DNA of 45,680 nt from Nitrospiraceae bacterium. GTDB taxonomy: Bacteria; Nitrospirota; Thermodesulfovibrionia; UBA6902. The DNA lies in NCBI GenBank assembly GCA_003599505.1, contig QZKO01000011.1, positions 1 to 45,680 on the forward strand. Direction: 5' to 3'. Below, piece by piece: positions 1 through 7,919 of the stretch. The first letter of the stretch is position 1, and each line of letters opens with the position of its first letter. The notes beneath the pieces were generated by a model. The model saw nothing but the letters and a program-made list of their open reading frames with translations, searched no databases and was not told the origin of the DNA. Made by a program: the position numbers and the translations under genes.

Positions 1-190
<190 letters not shown>

Positions 191-218
191 TACACCCTAC
201 ACGCTATACGCTACACGC
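191..218. repeat. Degenerate heptamer array (TACACGC)
   Basis: Four consecutive 7-bp units read TACACCC, TACACGC, TATACGC, TACACGC, with one more TACACCC at 228-234. The array directly abuts the palindrome at 166-190. It has no coding sense and sits between amt and glnK. Confidence 0.6.
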
Positions 219-239
219 TGTTTTTACTACACCCTGTCT

Positions 240-1592
240 TTAAGACGTATACCCGCTTTCACCATGCAGTGAGTGGTCCAGTCCCATAAACTCCGATTCC
301 TCGTCAACCCTCAATCCCATTGTCGCATCGAGGACCTTCAATAATATAAGAGTAACCACAAAGGAGTAGACCCATGCGGCGCCTATGCTTATCAACTGGT
401 TCGTTAAAAGAGACGGGTTTCCGAAAAATAAACCGTCATTGCCTGCCGGGTTAATTGCCTTTGACGCGAACAAACCCGTAGCAATTGCGCCCCACGTCCC
501 TCCGACGCCGTGGACGCCTACGGCATCAAGTGAGTCGTCGTAACCAAATTTTGTCTTAAGGTTGACCGCCGTATAACATATAACTCCGGCCGCAAGTCCG
601 ATAACAATCGACGACATCGGCCCTACAAAACCGGACGCGGGGGTAATCGCCACAAGCCCTGCAACCGCGCCTGATACCGCGCCGAGGGCCGTAGGTTTCC
701 CTCTGTGCAACCACTCAGCGAACATCCAGGACAACGCAGCAGCCGCTGTCGCTATGTGAGTGACAACAAAGGCTGATGTTGCGAGCGAGCCTGACGCCAC
801 AGCGCTTCCGCCGTTAAACCCGAACCACCCAAACCACAACAGCGCCGCGCCCAGAAAGGTCATGGTAAGATTGTGAGGGGGCATCGGTTCCATGCCGTAA
901 CCTTTTCTTTTCCCGACGATAAACGCAGCGGCAAGGGCCGACACGCCGGAGCTGATATGAACGACCAGACCGCCGGCAAAATCAAGGGCGCCGAGTTCTC
1001 TTATCCATCCTCCTACACCCCATACCCAGTGCGCAAGCGGGGCATACACGACTGTAGCCCAGAGCACAAGAAACACAAGATATGTCTTAAACTTAAACCG
1101 TTCAGCAAACGCGCCTGTTATAAGCGCCGGGGTAATCACGGCAAACATCATCTGAAATATCATGAACGCCTGATGCGGGATAGTGGCTGAATAATCAGGA
1201 TTCGGCTCCAGCCCGACTCCCTTTAAACCCACCCAGTCAAGATTCCCTATGAAATGCCCTACATCGGGTCCAAAGGCCAGGCTGTATCCATAAAGCACCC
1301 ACACAATGGTAATGACGCCCAGCGCTACAAAGCTCTGCATTATGGTGCCCAGCACGTTTTTACGCCTGACCATCCCGCCGTAAAAGAGCGCAAGCCCGGG
1401 GGTCATCAGCATGACAAGGGCGGTAGAGATCAATACCCAGGAAGTGTCCCCGGTATCGACCGCCGGGGGCGGACTTGCCTCCGGCGCCGTCTGTTCAGCG
1501 GCAGCGGAAGGCTCCAGCGCCTCTTCCGCGAAAACGGGGTTTACAAGACCCAGTAAACCCAGGATCATCAATATGCCAAGTATTCGTTTCAT
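240..1592 (-). CDS. amtB: Ammonium transporter (Amt/AmtB)
   Basis: This 450-residue protein belongs to the Amt/Mep/Rh family, which conducts ammonium across the inner membrane. A cleavable signal (residues 1-22, ending VFAEE) and a Pro/Ala-rich linker precede about 11 membrane segments. The two pore histidines are present in their normal contexts: H212 (GGLVVHISSG) and H361 (AVGVHGVGG). HWVWGVGGW and LWFGWFGFNGGS are also family signatures. It lies between an outer-membrane barrel gene (33 bases upstream) and the P-II gene, the standard amt-glnK coupling. Expression under nitrogen limitation is inferred from the sigma-54-like promoter at 3026-3042. Confidence 0.97.
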   Translation of the reverse strand: MKRILGILMILGLLGLVNPVFAEEALEPSAAAEQTAPEASPPPAVDTGDTSWVLISTALVMLMTPGLALFYGGMVRRKNVLGTIMQSFVALGVITIVWVLYGYSLAFGPDVGHFIGNLDWVGLKGVGLEPNPDYSATIPHQAFMIFQMMFAVITPALITGAFAERFKFKTYLVFLVLWATVVYAPLAHWVWGVGGWIRELGALDFAGGLVVHISSGVSALAAAFIVGKRKGYGMEPMPPHNLTMTFLGAALLWFGWFGFNGGSAVASGSLATSAFVVTHIATAAAALSWMFAEWLHRGKPTALGAVSGAVAGLVAITPASGFVGPMSSIVIGLAAGVICYTAVNLKTKFGYDDSLDAVGVHGVGGTWGAIATGLFASKAINPAGNDGLFFGNPSLLTNQLISIGAAWVYSFVVTLILLKVLDATMGLRVDEESEFMGLDHSLHGESGYTS

Positions 1593-1624
1593 GTTTCCTC
1601 CTCTTTATAAATTTTACTCTCAAT

Positions 1625-2734
1625 CTACCAGGCGTACATCACGCCGAGAGCGATTGTATCCTGTTTCTTTTTACTGCCGGAATCAAACGCCTCTTCATCG
1701 GACCAGTCATGCCTGTACTCGGGCCTTATGATAAGCCCGTTTGCAAGCCTTATTTCGGGAGTTACGGTTATCTCCTTCAAGGCCTGCTCTGTCCCTGTCC
1801 GCACGCCGTCTTTATCCTTAAAATATTCCGCCCTGAGAGACAGACTGTGTAAGTCATTAAAATCATATTTCACAATACCTGCGAATCCATACCACTTTGC
1901 GGTATCACCGTCAGCGGCTGATTCTTCCTCTGTTGCGTAATCTGCATTGAGAATGAAGGATAAATTCTTTACAGGTTTTACAATGCCGACCCAGTCAAAG
2001 AGGAATCTGTTATCTGAATTGTTATCATCCTTTTCGGGCCCGTACATGAGGTTCAGTAACATAGATAGCTGCTCCATTGGCGCAAAGCCTGCGCTCAGAC
2101 CGACTGTCTTACCTTTATTGTTGTCATCCGTATTGTCCCAGCCGTTGACTACGTGAATACCTGCGGTTAAAGTATCTGTAAACGGGTAGCTGACTTTTAA
2201 TCCGGTGTGGGTAAAAGGTATCACAAAGTTAAAAAGAAGCGAACGTGAATAATTCGGATTATCCCTGGCCTCGATCACCTCTGCCCCGTGATACGTGACA
2301 AATTTACCGAAATCAAACTTCAGGCCTTTTCCCACAGGAGCAATATACCCCACGTACGCCTCGGTAAGGTCAAATGAATCGTCACTCTCGCCAAGGCCCC
2401 TTGAATGAATGAACTTCGCTGTTTCGCCGGCCGACAATTTCAGTTTAAAACCTATGCCGTTCATAGGCGCATCCTTGACAAAAACCAACTGCGCGAGGTC
2501 CAGACTGAAACTGTTTGCCTTGTGGTCAAATACCCGGAGTTCATTTTCCTGCGAATCAGGGTTCCTGAAGTTATAGGTATAGCCGCCCTGCAGATAAACG
2601 CTCATGCCGAGCGCTTTTTTGACTTCATCAAGAGTCATGCTTCCTGTTTTGGTCTCCTCGGCTTTTAAACTACTTACAAAACCGGACAACATCAACGCCA
2701 TTATCAAGATCATAATCTTTAAAACTTTCACCAC
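1625..2734 (-). CDS. Outer-membrane beta-barrel protein (OmpL/BBP2-like porin)
   Basis: The 369-residue product has a signal peptide (residues 1-25, ending SLKAEE). The rest is alternating amphipathic strands with aromatic girdles and an aromatic last residue (GVMYAW), as in outer-membrane barrels. The motif run LTEAYVGYIAP, DFGKFVTYHGAEVIEA and NFVIPFTHTGL matches the OmpL-like beta-barrel-2 family (PF07642). Its position between a Fis-type regulator and amt suggests that it helps ammonium or another small nitrogen source cross the outer membrane; that role is inference. Family assignment is fairly sure, substrate unknown. Confidence 0.8.
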   Translation of the reverse strand: MVKVLKIMILIMALMLSGFVSSLKAEETKTGSMTLDEVKKALGMSVYLQGGYTYNFRNPDSQENELRVFDHKANSFSLDLAQLVFVKDAPMNGIGFKLKLSAGETAKFIHSRGLGESDDSFDLTEAYVGYIAPVGKGLKFDFGKFVTYHGAEVIEARDNPNYSRSLLFNFVIPFTHTGLKVSYPFTDTLTAGIHVVNGWDNTDDNNKGKTVGLSAGFAPMEQLSMLLNLMYGPEKDDNNSDNRFLFDWVGIVKPVKNLSFILNADYATEEESAADGDTAKWYGFAGIVKYDFNDLHSLSLRAEYFKDKDGVRTGTEQALKEITVTPEIRLANGLIIRPEYRHDWSDEEAFDSGSKKKQDTIALGVMYAW

Positions 2735-2775
2735 GCACCTCCAGATTTTTATTCAGCAGGACCACGTCCCGCCGG

Positions 2776-2833
2776 CGGGCAGACACAGGGGTGTGCCCCT
2801 ACATGGACGGGCGGGTCCTAAACCCGCCCCTAC
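2776..2833. repeat. Two tandem GTAGGGGC-type palindromes
   Basis: The first copy pairs GGGCA-GA-CACA with TGTGCCC and ends in CCCCTAC (to 2802). The second has perfect 8-bp arms, GGGCGGGT (2809-2816) and ACCCGCCC (2822-2829), a CCTAA loop, then CTAC. On the minus strand each begins GTAGGGGC. They overlap the 3' end of the Fis-type gene and supply its stop codon. Confidence 0.7.
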
Positions 2834-2999
2834 TTTCGCCCTCCCTCCTTATCCCGTATTTTTTAATCTTGTATCCGATCATCCTTTCGGTAATGCCGAG
2901 CTTCCTCGCCGCCCTTGCCATCACCCAGTCGCATTCCCTGAGCGCCCTGATTATTTCTTCCTTCTCAATATCCCTGATCTGTTCCTTCAATGAGCTCAT
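2799..2999 (-). CDS. Stand-alone Fis-type helix-turn-helix protein (66 aa)
   Basis: Residues about 10-50 match the C-terminal DNA-binding domain of NtrC/NifA-class activators: EIIRALRECDWVMARAARKLG then ITERMIGYKIKKYGI, the helix-turn-helix. No AAA+ or receiver domain is attached, and an in-frame TAA upstream excludes a longer protein. AAGGA lies 7 bases before the ATG. It is the first gene of the nitrogen operon, 64 bases before the barrel gene. Alone it could bind DNA and compete with or assist a full activator, but could not itself engage sigma-54. The last 11 residues and the stop are encoded by palindromic repeats. It may instead be the remnant of a longer activator. Confidence 0.75.
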   Translation of the reverse strand: MSSLKEQIRDIEKEEIIRALRECDWVMARAARKLGITERMIGYKIKKYGIRREGESRGGFRTRPSM

Positions 3000-3025
3000 G
3001 TTCGCATCCTTCGGTTTCTGTATTT

Positions 3026-3042
3026 AGCCAGAATTATGCCAG
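3026..3042 (-). promoter_or_regulatory. Sigma-54-type promoter for the nitrogen operon
   Basis: The minus strand reads CTGGCATAATTCTGGCT: a GG and a GC separated by exactly 10 bases, close to the consensus TGGCAC-N5-TTGCA. The predicted start near 3015 leaves a short leader holding the AAGGA Shine-Dalgarno of the gene starting at 2999. This fits nitrogen-controlled amt/glnK genes. Confidence 0.6.
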
Positions 3043-3243
3043 CTCAAAACTCCTTGTATTTCAAGAATTCTTAGCCAACACAAGGTACAATTATGTTGTT
3101 TGAAGACAATATTGTAGCAACATTTTTGTTAGCTTGTGGCAGAAACATTAAGTAATTCTTCCTGACGGCCGTATAAATGAATAAATCAGTATGGTTACAC
3201 GGAGAGGCCGGAAAAACCGACGGCTTCTCCTGAAAGGGTTAAT

Positions 3244-4503
3244 ATGAAGCGCGTAGTTTCCGTCAATCTGGGGAATCTGGTCCTTTCGCTCTCTGACGCC
3301 ATGGACCTGGCAAGTCCGCTGTTATCACAGCACCAGCAGAGGACGGCATTTATCGTATGGGAACTGGGAAAGATCGCGAAATTGTCCGCTGAAAGGCAGG
3401 AGAAAAATTTCATAGCCGCTCTTCTTCATGACGTCGGGGCTCTTTCACTGGAAGAGAAAATTGCGATACGCAATGCGGAACTTGAAAATACCGACAGCCA
3501 TTGCATTGGCGGTGAGCGTTTACTTGACAAGGCGCCCTGGCTGGGCGGCTCCTCAAAGATTATCCGTTTTCATCACAGGAAATGGCGGGACTGGAATGAA
3601 TCCATCGACATACCCCTTGTCCTGGATTCTCAACTGCTTTCCCTTGGAGACCATATCGAGCGTTCCATTAACCGCAATCAATACATCCTTCATCAGCACG
3701 AAGATATTATTTCAAGGATAGTATCGCTTTCAGGTTCTTCATTGCACCCTCAGGTCGTTGAGTTGTTCTCAATCGCATCTAAACGTGAAGAGTTCTGGCT
3801 GGATATGGTCTCCCCAAGACTGTATTCTCTTTTACTCAACGACGGTCCTTTCAGGAAAACGGAAATCGAGCTCTCCAATATATTTTTCATATCCGAGCTG
3901 TTCAGGAATATAATTGATTTCCGTTCCCGTTTTACCGCGACCCATTCTTCCGGTGTTGCCGCCGCCGCGTCAATATTATCTAAAATATTCGGCCTTACGG
4001 AGATGGAGACAAGGCTGATGGAGGTCGCGGGCAACCTGCATGATATAGGAAAGCTTGCCATACCCAACAGCATCCTTGACAAACCCGGAAAGCTCACAAA
4101 AGAAGAAATGGCGGTCATGAAATCGCATACGTATTACACCTATTCAATAATCAATACAATCGGGGGGATCAAACAGATCGCCGAATGGGCGGCTTATCAT
4201 CATGAAAGGCTTGACGGCTCGGGCTATCCGTTTCATTGTACGGCAGACGACCTCAGCACGGGCGCGAGGATTTTAGGTGTAGCTGATATTTTCACTGCGC
4301 TGGCGGAAGACCGGCCCTACAGAAAAGGGATGTCCAGAGAAGGGATTGTCCAGGTCCTGAAGCAGTTCTCCGACGGACAGCTTCTGGACAGAAGGATAAT
4401 CGATGTCCTGTTTGAAAATTACGACGAGATATTTTCATACGTCGCCGGGAAACAGGCAGTTACCCGGGAGTTCTACGAAAATCAGTTCGTCCAACTGCCT
4501 TGA
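3244..4503 (+). CDS. HD domain plus HD-GYP domain protein (putative cyclic-di-GMP phosphodiesterase)
   Basis: This 419-residue cytoplasmic protein carries two HD modules. The first (residues about 30-140) has H62-D63 in ALLHDVGA and a later HH pair at 110-111. The second (about 228-400) has the full HD-GYP signature: H266-D267 in GNLHDIGKLAIP, HH 319-320, and GYP at 327-329 in RLDGSGYP. HD-GYP proteins hydrolyse cyclic-di-GMP. There is no receiver or membrane segment, so the N-terminal HD may be a sensory or regulatory module (inference). An AAAGGG Shine-Dalgarno precedes the ATG. It appears monocistronic. A PilZ receptor is encoded at 8794. Confidence 0.88.
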   Translation: MKRVVSVNLGNLVLSLSDAMDLASPLLSQHQQRTAFIVWELGKIAKLSAERQEKNFIAALLHDVGALSLEEKIAIRNAELENTDSHCIGGERLLDKAPWLGGSSKIIRFHHRKWRDWNESIDIPLVLDSQLLSLGDHIERSINRNQYILHQHEDIISRIVSLSGSSLHPQVVELFSIASKREEFWLDMVSPRLYSLLLNDGPFRKTEIELSNIFFISELFRNIIDFRSRFTATHSSGVAAAASILSKIFGLTEMETRLMEVAGNLHDIGKLAIPNSILDKPGKLTKEEMAVMKSHTYYTYSIINTIGGIKQIAEWAAYHHERLDGSGYPFHCTADDLSTGARILGVADIFTALAEDRPYRKGMSREGIVQVLKQFSDGQLLDRRIIDVLFENYDEIFSYVAGKQAVTREFYENQFVQLP

Positions 4504-4877
4504 TACCCGAAAAGGCATCATGCCGCGCTCCTCAATTATGGAGGACGTAAATAAATTTGCGATGCCCCGGCAGGTTTACCCTTAAGCTTTTCATGGTGAA
4601 CAGGGGTCCTGGCTTCTTCTGCATTTCAGAGGAAGTCCGCTTACCTTCCCTCCGCTCACAAGCCGTTTTGCCCGGTCTTGAGCTTAATCCACTCCAGGGT
4701 ATCGCAAGCTCTTCTTCTACTATTATTATAACTCAAACAACCCGGCCTGACAAATTATTACCTTTCAAGGACCCTGCTTCGGGAGCTTGGGGCGCTATGA
4801 AGCCTCCGGCAGGAATACGTCTTCCGAAAAAGGCGACTGCATAAGTATAATAGCTGTTAACTGACAGGAGATATTTT
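4504..4877. other. 374-base intergenic region without recognised gene
   Basis: No convincing reading frame or known RNA motif is visible. The short frames lack Shine-Dalgarno sites and have unlikely composition. Only the last part is interpretable: TATAAT at 4846-4851 as a -10 box, then ACAGGAG before the ATG at 4878. The GC-rich part at 4760-4835 could be a structured RNA but matches no family known to me. Confidence 0.4.
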
Positions 4878-5507
4878 ATGACTGAGCTTGCAAAGATCGA
4901 AAGACCCGGCATCGAAGAGTATAAAAACAAAAAAAAGATATATTTCGTGAGAAACCTTTATCTCCCGAAAAATGCTTCCGAGAAATACAGGGAAATTTTT
5001 TACAGGTACTGGCATGAAGTGGAAGAGCATCTGGAAAAAATTGAAGCCGCGGGAAAGGTATCAAAAGTTTTTTGCGAAAGCATATACATGCGCGGAGAGG
5101 AATCACTGGATGTGTTAAGCGCCATGAACGCGCGGCTGGAGCAGCTTGTGAAAAAAAAGACCGCGGCCGGAGCGGAATTTCTTCCCCTTGAAGACGAAGA
5201 TACCTTCGGGGCCTATATCGACTGGAGCAATTGTCTTATGATTACCAGGACGTCCAGGGTGCATGAAAGAGTCCACAAATTTCTGGATGACGCCGTTAAA
5301 GAGAGGTTTGAGCACATAAGGTCAGTCCTTGGGGAAAACATCGCGAACGGCGAAAGCGGGCTGCTCATCATGCGCGATGAAGACCGTGAACGCCTTGAAT
5401 TGCCTGATGATTTCGAGCTCTTCTTTGTTACGCCGCCCGCCTATGATGACCTTCTCAAATACATACGGGACCTTAATGAAATCGGAAAAGAATTCTGGAG
5501 GACCTGA
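4878..5507 (+). CDS. Conserved-looking hypothetical protein (209 aa)
   Basis: I do not recognise a family. The product is soluble and highly charged, without signal peptide or membrane segment. It is mostly helical in composition (EVEEHLEKIEAAGK, MNARLEQLVKKK, AVKERFEHIRSVLG) and ends in an acidic segment followed by DLLKYIRDLNEIGKEFW. A good Shine-Dalgarno (CAGGAG, 8 bases before ATG) and a TATAAT box at 4846 support real expression. Codon use matches its neighbours. It faces the small PepSY-like gene and appears to be transcribed alone. A role cannot be assigned from context. Confidence 0.75.
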   Translation: MTELAKIERPGIEEYKNKKKIYFVRNLYLPKNASEKYREIFYRYWHEVEEHLEKIEAAGKVSKVFCESIYMRGEESLDVLSAMNARLEQLVKKKTAAGAEFLPLEDEDTFGAYIDWSNCLMITRTSRVHERVHKFLDDAVKERFEHIRSVLGENIANGESGLLIMRDEDRERLELPDDFELFFVTPPAYDDLLKYIRDLNEIGKEFWRT

Positions 5508-5522
5508 AGGCGGACATCACTT

Positions 5523-5903
5523 TCAGTATACCGACCTTATCCTGCCGGTCCTTTTATCAATTATGACCCTGTCGACCACTTTGCCGTGCCTGTCTGTGAT
5601 ATCCGCCTCAAAATACATCTTTTTCTTTTTTATTTTCCCTATTTTTAAATTGTTGTCCGGAAAATACTCCCGCATTATCACCTGGGCTTCATCCTCGGTA
5701 TTTACCATCCTCCTCGCTCCGTATCTGCCTTTGCCGTAGCCGCCGTAAGGATATCTGCCGTCATCAGCATAGGCCCTTGAGTCAGAGAATACATAGGCAT
5801 CAAAGGGAGCGGGGGGCTTGCGCCTGTGATCAGCATACGCGCCGGAACAAAGAAGCAGGATTATTCCGGTTGTGAGTAAGCCTGTTACTGCTCTGTTAAT
5901 CAC
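5523..5903 (-). CDS. Small exported PepSY-like protein
   Basis: This 126-residue protein has a signal peptide (residues 1-24, ending GAYAD), a low-complexity Gly/Tyr/Arg linker and a C-terminal module. The module (EAQVIMREYFPDNNL, YFEADITDRHGKVVDRVIIDKRTGRIRSVY) has the strand pattern and terminal 'DKRTGRIRS' typical of PepSY-type domains. Such small periplasmic proteins are often encoded with two-component systems and may inhibit proteases or tune sensor kinases; for this one that is inference. It lies 94 bases downstream of another small exported protein and close to the sensor kinase and regulator genes on the same strand. Confidence 0.75.
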   Translation of the reverse strand: MINRAVTGLLTTGIILLLCSGAYADHRRKPPAPFDAYVFSDSRAYADDGRYPYGGYGKGRYGARRMVNTEDEAQVIMREYFPDNNLKIGKIKKKKMYFEADITDRHGKVVDRVIIDKRTGRIRSVY

Positions 5904-5997
5904 TGATGCAAGCCTCCATTCCCTTCGATGCCGCGGTTACTTCATTCTCAGGACATTATAAAATTTGAAGGCCTCCCGGTCAATGAGCCTTCTGCCG

Positions 5998-6405
5998 TCA
6001 GTCATTCCCGTCGCCTCGGTAATGGCGGTGGTCTCTCCTCGAGTCATCCCGTCCCTGAAGGTATTCATGACGGCACCACCCATCGCGATACCCTTTCCTG
6101 TAGGCCCATCCTCTATGCCTGTGTATCTTGTGCCTCGGTTCGACATAGATTATTTTCGTACTCTCGACATACCCGCGGGAAGGGGGACCATATCTGTAAT
6201 GCGCCGGGTACGCGTAGGCTTCATGCTGCCCGGGATAAACAATCTCCCGCGCTATCGCGTTCATGACAGGTTTCCCGAAAAGCACAATACCCGCTGTCAG
6301 CATCGCGGCTGACTCATTGTTCATCGCCTCCGCCCTGTTGTTTCCGGCGACAAGAAAGCCGGCGGCCAGCAGGGCAATCACCATTATTGAGATAAGTTTC
6401 TTCAT
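5998..6405 (-). CDS. Small exported His/Arg-rich protein
   Basis: The start is placed at the ATG behind AAAGGAGG, giving 135 residues: MKKLISIMVIALLAAGF, a signal peptide ending about AEA, then a short hydrophobic stretch (AAMLTAGIVLFGKPVMNAI), a Tyr/Pro-rich segment and a His/Arg/Asp-rich tail (KIHRHRGWAYRKGYRDG). I recognise no family, though such basic tails are common in small envelope proteins next to PepSY-like genes. A second frame over the tail (5937-6146) is also open but starts without a Shine-Dalgarno; a frameshift near 6150 cannot be ruled out. Confidence 0.65.
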   Translation of the reverse strand: MKKLISIMVIALLAAGFLVAGNNRAEAMNNESAAMLTAGIVLFGKPVMNAIAREIVYPGQHEAYAYPAHYRYGPPSRGYVESTKIIYVEPRHKIHRHRGWAYRKGYRDGWCRHEYLQGRDDSRRDHRHYRGDGND

Positions 6406-6507
6406 CTGTTGCCTCCTTTGTCTTTTGATAGTGTTCATACGTTGCTGCGGAGTAATCCACGCACCACCTCCTTTCCAATGCTCAAGGGAGTTTTCTCCGC
6501 GCTCTTC

Positions 6508-6543
6508 ATGATTAAATCATACAAACAAAGTATGAACTGACAG
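6508..6543 (-). promoter_or_regulatory. Promoter with two overlapping palindromes
   Basis: On the minus strand CTGTCA (6543-6538) and TATGAT (6521-6516) are 16 bases apart. They overlap TCATAC-N7-GTATGA (6517-6535) and ATGATT-A-AATCAT (6508-6520). This would drive the two small exported genes separately from the kinase gene. The palindromes are plausible regulator sites. Confidence 0.4.
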
Positions 6544-6572
6544 CGAAGGGATTATGAAGAATTGTGAAGGGA

Positions 6573-7919
6573 TTAAAGAGGAAGATATGTCGTGAATGAA
6601 GAGCCTTTGCCGTATTCACTGCTGACCTCTATCCTCCCGCCGTGGGATTCGATGAGCTCTTTCACAATGGTAAGCCCCAGCCCGAGGCCGCCGTCTTTGC
6701 CTTTATAAAACCGTTCAAAAATGAACGGCAGGTCTTCTTTTTTTATCCCGCGACCGTAGTCAAGGACTTCTATGGCAAGCTCCTTATTTTTCCGGACCGC
6801 GGTAATTATTACGCGCCCTCCCGGTTCTATGGCGTTTAACGCGTTGCTCAGGAGATTTATTATGATCTGGCTGAGCCTTTCAGGATCGGCATTGGCCGTA
6901 AGCCTGTCTTCACAGCGCATTTCGAGAACGGCCCCTTTGTCCTGAAACGTCTTCCCGAACCTTCCCGCGATGTTGTTCAGAAAAGGCTTCAGCTCAAAGC
7001 GCTGCTTCCTTAGCGTAAGGCTGCCGGCCTCTGCCTGGGCGAGGTCTTCAATTCTCTCTATGATGTTCCTTAATCTCCCGATCTCCGCGTAAAGGGATTC
7101 AAGGTGCTCTTTATCTATCGGGATAAACCCGTCCATCATGCCTTCGAGCTCTCCCCGGATGATGCTTAACGGCGTCCTGAGCTCATGCGCTATATTTGAT
7201 GTCAGCTTTTTCCTCAGGGATTCCTGTGCTTCAAGGGTCTGCGCCATTCTGTTGAAGGCATCGGAAAGGGCGGCGATTTCGTCTTTGCCGGAAATCGTCA
7301 CCCTCTTTTTAAGGTTGCCGCCGCTTATCGCCGCAACTCCGTCCGTAAGGCTTCTCAACGGTTTCGTGAGCTTCCGTGAAAATACAAGGCTCAGAAATAC
7401 CGCGCCTCCGCCCAGAAACAGGAGAGAAAGGAAGAGCATTTTGTTGGAGCGCTGTATGAAGACATCTTCTTTTTTGGGACGAAGGAAGCTGACCCCGATC
7501 CGGCCTATTTCCTTGCCGCCGAGAAAAAGGGTATAGGGGACAAACTCGTTATCGCGCCCGGGCCCCAGGAGCTCGGAAATCGCCGTCACCCTTTTCTTCA
7601 TCAGCGGCGAAAGCGTCCTGACGGCCTCTTCCGTGTCGGTCACAAAGGCGCCGTCGGCATTGTACAGTCTTACATGAAAGCCGAGCATAAGCGCCCATAC
7701 GATGTCTTCAGCGACCCCTTCTTTCTTCCATCCTGAATATTTCTCATAGGTGTTCTCCAGCGACGCGGTCACCCAATAGACCCTGTCTTCCATTTCCCCC
7801 TCCCGGTATTCCCTGAAATCCGCGAGCATCAGGTCCCTTAAAAGAAATGCTGATGAGAGCGCGATGAGAGAAACAGCGATAAGGAGGAGAAAAAACTTTA
7901 TCCAGAGGTTCTTAGCCAT
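6573..7919 (-). CDS. Sensor histidine kinase (HAMP, HisKA, HATPase)
   Basis: The 448-residue inner-membrane kinase has membrane segments at about 8-28 and 160-182 enclosing a sensor region of about 130 residues, a HAMP linker, then HisKA with the phospho-acceptor H245 in SNIAHELRTPLSII. The ATPase domain shows an N box (IIINLLSNALNAI), G1 (DYGRGI), an F box (FERFYKG) and G2 (GLGLGLTIVKEL). It partners the regulator gene immediately upstream, whose stop codon overlaps this ATG by 8 bases. A GTG ten codons earlier (7949) is an alternative start. Signal unknown; nearby small exported proteins may be targets or accessory sensors. Confidence 0.93.
   Translation of the reverse strand: MAKNLWIKFFLLLIAVSLIALSSAFLLRDLMLADFREYREGEMEDRVYWVTASLENTYEKYSGWKKEGVAEDIVWALMLGFHVRLYNADGAFVTDTEEAVRTLSPLMKKRVTAISELLGPGRDNEFVPYTLFLGGKEIGRIGVSFLRPKKEDVFIQRSNKMLFLSLLFLGGGAVFLSLVFSRKLTKPLRSLTDGVAAISGGNLKKRVTISGKDEIAALSDAFNRMAQTLEAQESLRKKLTSNIAHELRTPLSIIRGELEGMMDGFIPIDKEHLESLYAEIGRLRNIIERIEDLAQAEAGSLTLRKQRFELKPFLNNIAGRFGKTFQDKGAVLEMRCEDRLTANADPERLSQIIINLLSNALNAIEPGGRVIITAVRKNKELAIEVLDYGRGIKKEDLPFIFERFYKGKDGGLGLGLTIVKELIESHGGRIEVSSEYGKGSSFTTYLPL

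Noticed and set aside
3135-3160. Plus-strand sigma-54 promoter for the HD-GYP gene
   Set aside because: TGGCAG is followed by TTAAG at the -12 spacing; the essential GC is missing.
4630-4670. RNase P RNA-like GAGGAAGTCCG
   Set aside because: Only a short match; the rest of the RNase P core is absent.
4740-4840. Possible cyclic-di-GMP (GEMM) riboswitch after the HD-GYP gene
   Set aside because: GGGGCGCTATGAAGCCTCCGGC only superficially resembles the core; the GCAAA segment and the GNAA tetraloop-receptor arrangement are absent.
4557-4844. 95-residue plus-strand open frame
   Set aside because: No ribosome site, unlikely composition and no motif.
5937-6146. Separate 69-residue minus-strand gene
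   Set aside because: It overlaps the small exported gene in another frame, has no Shine-Dalgarno and no recognisable features.
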